In this document: positions 57,986 to 64,000 of the stretch, piece after piece
Layout of the letters: every line of letters starts with the position of its first letter
Numbering within the stretch: the first letter of the stretch is position 1
Source: Proteles cristata cristata
Lineage: Eukaryota > Chordata > Mammalia > Carnivora > Hyaenidae
Assembly (NCBI GenBank): GCA_017311185.1
Contig: JAESUZ010002383.1
Span: forward strand, 1,178,001 to 1,242,000
Length of the DNA: 64,000 nucleotides
Direction of reading: 5' to 3'
Notes under the pieces: model-generated
Database searches by the model: none
Told to the model about the DNA's origin: nothing
What the model saw: the letters and a program-made list of their open reading frames with translations, nothing else
Made by a program: the position numbers and the translations under genes

Positions 57986-58019
57986 CAAAGCAAAATAAAA
58001 CTTACTCTCAAATACTCTT

Positions 58020-58480
58020 TTGAGTCAAAGAGCTTCATTTATAATATGTAAAAACCAGGAATAGCACAAAGGTGGCAATCAATAGAAGAGAAAAACAAAC
58101 TATATTTATGAAATAAAATGCTATTCTAGTAAAAAAAGGAAACATTCATACATGTAACAACTCAGATAAATGTGAAAAACATTTTGAGTTAAAGAAAACT
58201 TACACAAAGGAGTACATATTGTATGATCTCATTTATATAAGGCCCAGCACAGGACAATATATGAAAAAGAATAAAAACTTTTGGTTTTTGTTTATTGGCA
58301 TGATGGTAATGTTCTATACCTTGGTAGACACATGGGCCTATGTAAACAGTTTATTGAGAATTCACAAAATGTTAAGTTCCTGATTTATGGATTTTCTATG
58401 TGTATATTTACCCATAGGAAAAACCAAATACTGACTGAACTCTAATTATATGAATGCCAAAGTGTTCAGGAGTGAAGTGA
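58020..58480 (+). repeat. Old L1/HAL1 3' fragment
   Basis: AAACCAGGAATAGCACAAAG, GAAATAAAATGCTATTCTAG, TACATATTGTATGATCTCAT, TGGTAATGTTCTATACCTTG and TTATTGAGAATTCACAAAAT follow an old LINE 3' end in sense orientation. Confidence 0.5.
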
Positions 58481-58495
58481 TCCTTGAAATTCATT

Positions 58496-58728
58496 ATTTA
58501 TTTAAAAACAATTTTTTTACATTTATTTATTTTTGAGAGAGAGTGATGCAGAGTGTGGACGGAGGAGAGGCAGAGAGAGGAAGAGACACAGAATCTGAAG
58601 CAGGATCTTTGCAGAATCTGAGCAAGCGTTCAGCACAGAGCCCAATGTGGGGCTCGAACACACAAACCGTGAGATCATGACCCGAGCTGAAGTCTGACAC
58701 TCAACAGACTGAGTCACCCAGGCAGCCC
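58496..58728 (-). mobile_element. CAN-SINE, intermediate age
   Basis: GAATCTGAAGCAGGATCTTT, GCAAGCGTTCAGCACAGAG, GTGAGATCATGACCCGAGC, TCACCCAGGCAGCCC. CCTTGAAATTCATT (58482-58495) and CCTTGAAATTTATT (58729-58742) flank it. Confidence 0.94.
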
Positions 58729-58769
58729 CCTTGAAATTTATTTTGAAATGCGCCCAAAAAAATGAGATG

Positions 58770-58969
58770 GACTGGGGTACCTGGGTGGCTCAGTTGGCTA
58801 AGGGTCTGGCTCTTGATTTAGGCTCAGGTCATTATCTTACAGTCTGTGAGATCAGGCCCTGCGCTGGACTCTGTGCTCACAGTGCAGAGCCTGCTTGGGA
58901 TTCTCTCTCTGCCCCTCCCCTGCTCATGTGTGCACACATACTCTCGCTCTCAAAAATAAACATTTTAAG
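58770..58969 (+). mobile_element. CAN-SINE, older (first of a same-site pair)
   Basis: GTACCTGGGTGGCTCAGTTG, CTCTTGATTTAGGCTCAGG, GTGCAGAGCCTGCTTGGG, CTCAAAAATAAACATTTT. Between AATGAGATG at 58761-58769 and 58970-58978. Confidence 0.92.
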
Positions 58970-58979
58970 AATGAGATGA

Positions 58980-59169
58980 AGGGTGCCTGGGTGGTTCAGT
59001 TGGGTATGAGTCTGACTCTCGGTTTTGAGTAAGGTCACGGATTTGAGCCCTGTATTGGGCTTCATGCTGACAGTGTGACTCTTGCTTGGGAGTCTCTCTC
59101 TCTCCCCGTCTCTGCCTCTCTCCAGCTTGTGCTGTCTTTCTCAAAAATAAATAAATAAACTTTAAAAAA
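58980..59169 (+). mobile_element. CAN-SINE, older (second of a same-site pair)
   Basis: GGGTGCCTGGGTGGTTCAGT, GGTTTTGAGTAAGGTCACGG, GCTTGGGAGTCTCTCTC, CTCAAAAATAAATAAATAAA. Between AATGAGATG at 58970-58978 and 59170-59178. Confidence 0.92.
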
Positions 59170-59179
59170 AATGAGATGG

Positions 59180-59650
59180 TTTGATAGATATAGGATAAAA
59201 CAAAAGGAGCGAAATGTTAATAACTTCAAATGAGTAATGTATCAAAGTTTGGAAAATTTCAGCAGATCTCTCAAAAGCAGCCTAGATACTAGAAGACATA
59301 TAAGTACAAGGAGAAATGATTTTGAATTTAGCATTCTACACTGTAATTCAGGTATGATGGCCGAATAGACTTCAGGCATGTAAAGTCTGAGAAGGTTACT
59401 TCTCAAGCAACCTTTCTAAGGAAAATATCTCAGGCTATTATCTAGCAAAATGAGTATTTCAAAATCCAAGAAAGAGGAAGGATCCATAGCATCCAGCAAA
59501 TAGTTGATTCGACCTTGGAGGGGAGGAGAGAAGTCCAAGGATGAGGGCAGGACACAAGAATCAAAGAGAAAATCTCTGAGGTAAAGAAGTCTCCATGAAA
59601 CAGAGACTGAGTAACTTTGAGGGTATGTTGATGGTACACTACTGCTGGTC
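59180..59650. other. Unique DNA, no gene seen
   Basis: Two overlapping - strand frames (59416-59652) have no splice signals or motif. No repeat recognised. Confidence 0.4.
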
Positions 59651-59672
59651 AATCAGAAATAAAGACAAGTAG

Positions 59673-59894
59673 GGGCGCCTGGGTGGCTTAGTCGGTTAAA
59701 CGTCCGACTTTCGCTTAGGTCATGATCTCGCGGTTCGTGGGTTCGAGCCCCGCGTCGGGCTCTGTGCTGACTGCCAGCTCAGAGCCTGGAGCCTGTTTCA
59801 GTCTGTGACTCCCTCTCTCTCTGACCCTCCCCTGCTCACGCTGTCTCTCTCTCTCTCCTAGAAATAAATAAAACATTAAAAAAAAAAAAAAAAA
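59673..59894 (+). mobile_element. CAN-SINE, young felid subtype (first of a same-site pair)
   Basis: GGCGCCTGGGTGGCTTAGTC, GACTTTCGCTTAGGTCATG, CTCGCGGTTCGTGGGTTCG, CCTAGAAATAAATAAAACA, then A17. All CpGs of the subtype are present. AGAAATAAAGACAAGTAG at 59655-59672 and 59895-59912. Confidence 0.96.
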
Positions 59895-59913
59895 AGAAAT
59901 AAAGACAAGTAGT

Positions 59914-60140
59914 GGGGCGCCTGGGTGGCTTAGTCGGTTAAGCGTCCGACTTTCGCTTTGGTCATGATCTCGCGGTTCGTGGGTTCGAGCCGCGTCGGGC
60001 TCTGTGCTGACTGCCAGCTCAGAGCCTGGAGCCTATTTCAGTCTGTGACTCCCTCTCTCTGACCCTCCCCTGCTCATGCTCTCTCTCTCTCTCTCTCTCC
60101 TAGAAATAAATAAAACAGTAAAAAAAAATTAGAAAAAAAA
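59914..60140 (+). mobile_element. CAN-SINE, young felid subtype (second of a same-site pair)
   Basis: Differs from its neighbour by a 4-base loss in the box B area (GAGCCGCGTCGGGCTC), GCTTTGGTC instead of GCTTAGGTC, a longer (CT)n and AACAGTAAAA. AGAAATAAAGACAAGTAGT (59895-59913) and AGAAATAAAGACCAGTAGT (60141-60159) flank it. Confidence 0.95.
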
Positions 60141-60159
60141 AGAAATAAAGACCAGTAGT

Positions 60160-61139
60160 AACTCAAGAATAAAAAAAAAAATTACAGAAAATCCATGTGT
60201 GGATTTTCTCCAATGTGTAACAAAACAACGTTACATGATTTTGATAAAATGATGGAAGTATGAAAAAGAATCCATTTGACATTTGGTGCTAAGAACATTC
60301 TAGCTCAAGAGGCTCATGGATCCTGATAATAAGACAGCAGATAAGGGAATGATAATCAACTATAGATCCACTGTACTACTGGATTTTTATATGTAATGCA
60401 CTGTTTTGACTCTTTAAAAAGCTTTTAAAAGTGCAAACTTTTCAAAAAGTTCGTTCTAGAAATGCAGGAAGTTTTATACTGGTTCAGTTTTTCTGTCAAG
60501 AAGAGAAGTTTACACTCTGTTGAGTGTATTGAATAATAAATAAACATTTTTTACTTCAAACGACACACAAGGTGGCAAAATTAACTGAATTAAATAAAAT
60601 TTTGAGCACATTTCTGATATCAACTTATCAAAATGATCTAAAAATGGCTTTTATAACTATTTTTCAAGACATTTCTTTTCTATGATTATACCACCTTGTG
60701 TAAGATAAAAACCTAAAACCACAAAGATACCATTATGGTTTAGCTGCCTGGTTGTGTGACAAACTCTAATGTGCTTTGAGGACTAGACTGAGTTTCTCAG
60801 CTAGCAATAATACAGAACACAACTTGGTAAGCCTCAGGTGGTGCTAAACAGCCAAGGGGAATAAAATGGGGAGACACACACCCACTCAAGCCATTTGTAG
60901 GGTTACTCTTCCTATCCCTTTCCCCCTTTTTGAGGACAACTGGGCCAAGCAGGTGGGTCTTAGGCCTGGGTAGGTAAAGTCTCCCATCCCTATGCACACC
61001 TTATTTTCTATGCTCTGGTGGTAAGAGAGAAGGAGAGCCTACAGATGGCACTGATATTGATGTACATTTATGGTAACATTTCAATTATGCTCTCCTCCTC
61101 CAACTGGATCTCCTCTCCTTTGATTATGCCCACCTCTAC
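60160..61139. other. Unique DNA, no gene seen
   Basis: Contains a perfect inverted repeat AATCCATGTGTGGATT near 60189. No exon or transposon recognised. Confidence 0.4.
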
Positions 61140-61270
61140 ATCAAATATACATACACATATATATACATACGTATATGTATACACACATACCTGTACATAC
61201 ACACAAATACAAATATATATGTCTACACAGATACATACATATCTGTATATATTTACATTTATAACTATAT
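61140..61270. repeat. Imperfect (TA/CA)n-rich tract
   Basis: Mixed ATACAC, ATATAT and ATACAT units over about 130 bases (ATACACATATATATACATAC and so on). The two long frames over it are repeats of Tyr, Ile, Thr and Cys caused by the tract. Confidence 0.85.
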
Positions 61271-61859
61271 ACCTGAAAATCCTGACACAAAGAAATAAGA
61301 GATAAGAAGTCCCTTAGAAATGCACTCCTGTCACCAGAGTAGTTCAAGCAAAGGCTAAATGACTTTCGCCTGATTTTTCTGTCCTGTCAGATGCTTACAA
61401 TAGCTGGCTTGAAAGGCACAATCCAGGTATCTCCCCTTGTCCTCATTTCAATACTCACTAGAAGAAGAAAAGAAATGAAAAGTAGATAACTTTAGGACAA
61501 GCTGCCCAGGTGACTGCCCCTACACTGATGCTTGAGAACTACTGAAGTTAGAACAGATGAATTCTCACATTCCAACATAAAGATTTACCTACCACTCTAT
61601 ATAAATGCATCTTTTGGTTTAGCACTGAAAAGACAAGTGAACATTAAAGATTTAGGTTTAGACTTTGCTCATGTCCTTTAAAATCCAGTACATTTGGAAT
61701 TAAGAGGCAGGGAAATGATTCATTTGGCTAAAAATATGCATAGCTGATAGTCCCAGTGCCACACCTCAAAGTGTTCTTCATGTACTTGTTCTTTTAAACA
61801 CTGTCTTCAAAAGGATACTGCTGAACATTAGTAAACAAGTATAATTTCCATCTCCTCCA
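61271..61859. other. Unique DNA, no gene seen
   Basis: No repeat or exon structure recognised. Confidence 0.4.
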
Positions 61860-62190
61860 TTTCATGGCCTTTGTACTTTGTTCCTTCTACCCAGAATGTT
61901 CCTCACTCATGGCTTATTCCCTTACTTCAAATGTTTGCATTTTCAAATGTCCAGAGGTCTTCCCTGATCATCCTGTCTCAAATAGACCTTATATCTCATT
62001 CTATTAATCTTTAAGCTCTCAACCTTTTGTTTTCATTGCAATAATTTCTGTATTTCTGACATTTTATTTTATATATATTCTACTTCTTTGTCTCACCTGC
62101 AAGAAAATGAGATCCAGGAAGGCAAGTGCATTCTGTTTTACAAAACCAATACAAATTAAGTTTTCAATAAATACTTGCTGAATGAGTAAG
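61860..62190 (+). repeat. L2
   Basis: TTCCTTCTACCCAGAATGTT, GGCTTATTCCCTTACTTCAA, CAGAGGTCTTCCCTGATCAT, GAGATCCAGGAAGGCAAGTG and TTTTCAATAAATACTTGCTG with GAATGAGTAA follow the L2 3' half in sense orientation. Confidence 0.75.
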
Positions 62191-62544
62191 TCCACACTTT
62201 TTGTAACCTGTATAGTAACAATCATATCACTTTAGCTTTGCACATAAATGCCAAATTAAAGTTACTACTTAGAGTTCTAGTGGCAAGAGTTTATTTTTTT
62301 TAAAACTTTATATATGATTTGATCTAGTATTTAAAGAATCATTAAAAATTTGGAGTCATTTATGATTTAATTTTATTAATTTTAACGGGGGGAACATGCT
62401 AAAGAACTATTCTATTCTCTAAGGCAGAGTTGGGTTTTTTTTGTTTGTTTTTTTACAGTTTCCTTCATTCTTCAACATTAATAGCAGGATTGAATAAGAT
62501 GACAAATGATCTTAAAAGAGGCATTAATTTTACTTCCTCATTTC

Positions 62545-62654
62545 TTTTTTTAAGATTTCATTTTTAAGTAACCTCTACATCCAGCACAGGGCCTGAACTC
62601 ACAAACCTGAGATAAAGAGTCTCACCCTCCACTAATTGAGCCACGCAGGCCCCC
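62545..62654 (-). mobile_element. SINEC, non-CT-rich older subtype
   Basis: TTTCATTTTTAAGTAACCTC, GGGCCTGAACTCACAAACC, GAGATAAAGAGTCTCACCC, TTGAGCCACGCAGGCCCCC. TTTTACTTCC before and TTTTACTCC after are the probable duplication. Confidence 0.85.
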
Positions 62655-62939
62655 TTTTACTCCATTTCTAATAAATTCTTTTACCTTCCTTGTTGACCTT
62701 TTTTTCCTTTTCGTCTTCACTATCATGATTTGTAGCCATAAGGATTGATAATAAAAGACTAAATGAATACAACTCTTAAGTAAACACCACTACAATAAAC
62801 CATAAACCAAATTTACATAAAGGTTACCATGCTGTGATATGTAAACTTTCATGGGGGGCGGGGCAGGGGAGAATTAGCTAATCCCATACACTAGCAAAGG
62901 ACTGACAAGTATAAAGAGAAGAATCAATTCTTTGGTCGT

Positions 62940-63115
62940 TTCTGTATACCCCAAACTTTACAGGTGTGATCTTGTTTCCTGCTTTCAAAGTATAGTGTCA
63001 TTACCCTCATTCTACAGATGAAGAAACAGACTGAGAGGCTAAGTTACTTGCTCAAAATCACATCAGATGTTCAGTGGCAGATTTGTGATTTTTAACCAAG
63101 TCTTTGAGTTTCCAA
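62940..63115 (+). repeat. MIR
   Basis: CATTACCCTCATTCTACAGA, TGAAGAAACAGACTGAGAGG, CTAAGTTACTTGCTCAAAAT, GTTCAGTGGCAGATTTGTG. A well-preserved MIR core. Confidence 0.78.
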
Positions 63116-63134
63116 ACATTTATTTCTTCCCACT

Positions 63135-63475
63135 GGACAAGATGTTTTCAAAGTGTGGTCCAAGGACCACTGTGGATCAAGATCCCTTCAAAGGGTCCAT
63201 GAGGTCCCTCACTTTTCTTCTGCATATCTGTGTGTGGCCAAATTATCTTCTTATATTGCAACCAAAATCACATGTCCAGAGGGAATACAAAAGTAGATAT
63301 GAGAACCCAGTTTTCTTCTGATAAGCCAGACATTAAAGAGATTTGTAAAAATGTTAAGCAATCACATTCTTCTTGCTTTTACTTTGAAATGTTATTTTTC
63401 ATAAAAATATGGTTATTTACATTAACATGCAATGCATTTATTATTCTTCTTAAGTAAATCACTACACGTTAAAGA
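63135..63475 (+). repeat. hAT-type DNA transposon relic
   Basis: TTTTCAAAGTGTGGTCCAAG, AAAGGGTCCATGAGGTCC, AGTAGATATGAGAACCCAG, AAGCCAGACATTAAAGAGAT, TATTTTTCATAAAAATATGG and ACATTAACATGCAATGCATT match a non-coding, internally deleted mammalian hAT element. Name not assigned. Confidence 0.55.
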
Positions 63476-63554
63476 CATTCTCTCATTTAGTACTATTAAA
63501 ATGGTAATATTCCCCAAATTGCCTTACTGACCTCTTTGAAATAATTCCTCTAAA

Positions 63555-64000
63555 AAATCCAAGCTGGCTTTTTTGCACAAACTGGCAAGCTGATCTTAAA
63601 CTATATTAAAAAATAGCCAAAGTAGCCAAAACAATATTGGAAAAGAGCAAAGCTGGGGGCAAGTACTAACTTCAAACAAAAAAGTCCTAATTTCAAAACT
63701 TGTTACAAAGTTTCATAATCAGTGTGTTACCACTGGCCTAGTGATAGACATATAAATCAATGTAACAGAATTTAGAATTGAGAAATAACCTATGGTCAAT
63801 GAGGAGCCAAGACAATTTAACTGGGAAAGAATGGTGCTTTCAACCAATAGCGTGGAGATAAAAATGATATCCACATATAAAAGAATGAATATGAACTCCC
63901 TATTTCACACCATACCCAAAAAATAACTCCGAACGAATCAAGGTCATCCATATCACAAAAACTGTATCCTCCCCAAGTTGGTAGTCTAATATTTTTACTT
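63555..64000 (+). repeat. Old L1 ORF2 segment, running off the window
   Basis: AAATAGCCAAAGTAGCCAAA, CAATATTGGAAAAGAGCAAA, TGGGAAAGAATGGTGCTTTC, ATGAACTCCCTATTTCACAC and ATCAAGGTCATCC correspond to the mid-ORF2 stretch (YKAVIIQ...W, 'LFxxxNKWCWDNW', FLTP). Many indels. Its 3' end lies beyond 64000. Confidence 0.75.

Noticed and set aside
59673..59750. SINE heads as functional tRNA-Lys genes
   Set aside because: Box A and box B are present but the sequence does not fold into a full cloverleaf, lacks a proper acceptor stem 3' side and runs into the SINE body. The same holds for the other SINEs.
58761..60159. Regularly spaced repeats as a CRISPR-like array
   Set aside because: The short direct repeats are SINE target-site duplications and the 200-base units between are SINEs in a mammalian genome.
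60189..60205. Perfect short palindrome AATCCATGTGTGGATT as a terminator or operator
   Set aside because: Such short inverted repeats are expected by chance in 64 kb and nothing around it suggests a transcription unit.
61018..61347. 95- and 68-codon frames over the TA/CA tract
   Set aside because: Their repetitive Tyr/Thr/Ile/Cys content follows directly from the dinucleotide repeat.

Overview
This window is nuclear DNA from a carnivoran mammal, almost certainly a cat (Felidae). The base for this is about 44 copies of a tRNA-Lys-derived CAN-SINE. Its head has the box A region TGGCTCAGTCGGTTAAGCG and box B GGTTCGAGCCC, followed by a CT-rich stretch and an A-rich AATAAA tail. Ten copies belong to one CpG-rich, little-diverged subtype. 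Recent L1 copies share a felid-like ORF2 C-terminus and 3' end. There is no bacterial or viral gene order, no operon and no CRISPR array. No complete host protein-coding gene is visible; the DNA reads as intron or intergenic sequence at roughly 35-38% GC by eye.

Layout. 0-12 kb: AT-rich unique DNA with MIR, L2, old L1 and LTR-like relics, several SINEs, a possible 112-nt exon on the + strand (8936-9047) and a 0.5 kb purine-rich tract (11.54-12.06 kb). 12.1-14.5 kb: a repeat-poor island holding a possible promoter/first exon on the - strand (donor at 13424/13423). 14.5-22 kb: unique DNA with two recent L1 3' fragments in opposite orientation (16.5-17.75 and 21.17-21.94 kb). 22.0-29.3 kb: a nearly continuous block of ancient L1 DNA, all on the - strand, broken by SINEs. 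29.3-37.5 kb: unique DNA, a partial L1, two MaLR-like LTRs, an old L1 3' end and a tiny L1 insertion that may carry a 3' transduction (36.5 kb). 37.8-46.1 kb: nested L1s in + orientation: an old L1, an L1 with an inverted 5' end inserted into it, another old L1, and a 2.2 kb recent L1 inserted into that one, all peppered with SINEs. 46-64 kb: unique DNA with dense SINEs, an old L1 (53.5-54.6 kb) holding a (CA)31 microsatellite, a 92-bp L1 insertion (55.9 kb), two sites with tandem same-site SINE insertions, L2/MIR/hAT relics and the start of another old L1.

Nothing here encodes an intact retrotransposon. Every ORF2 fragment lacks its 5' part, and most have stops or frameshifts. SINEs and recent L1s share the same hallmarks (A-rich tails, 8-20 bp target-site duplications), as expected if L1 reverse transcriptase moves both. 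The window's main value is as a record of insertion events. I found no new biological system. The two exon candidates are the points most worth checking for host function.
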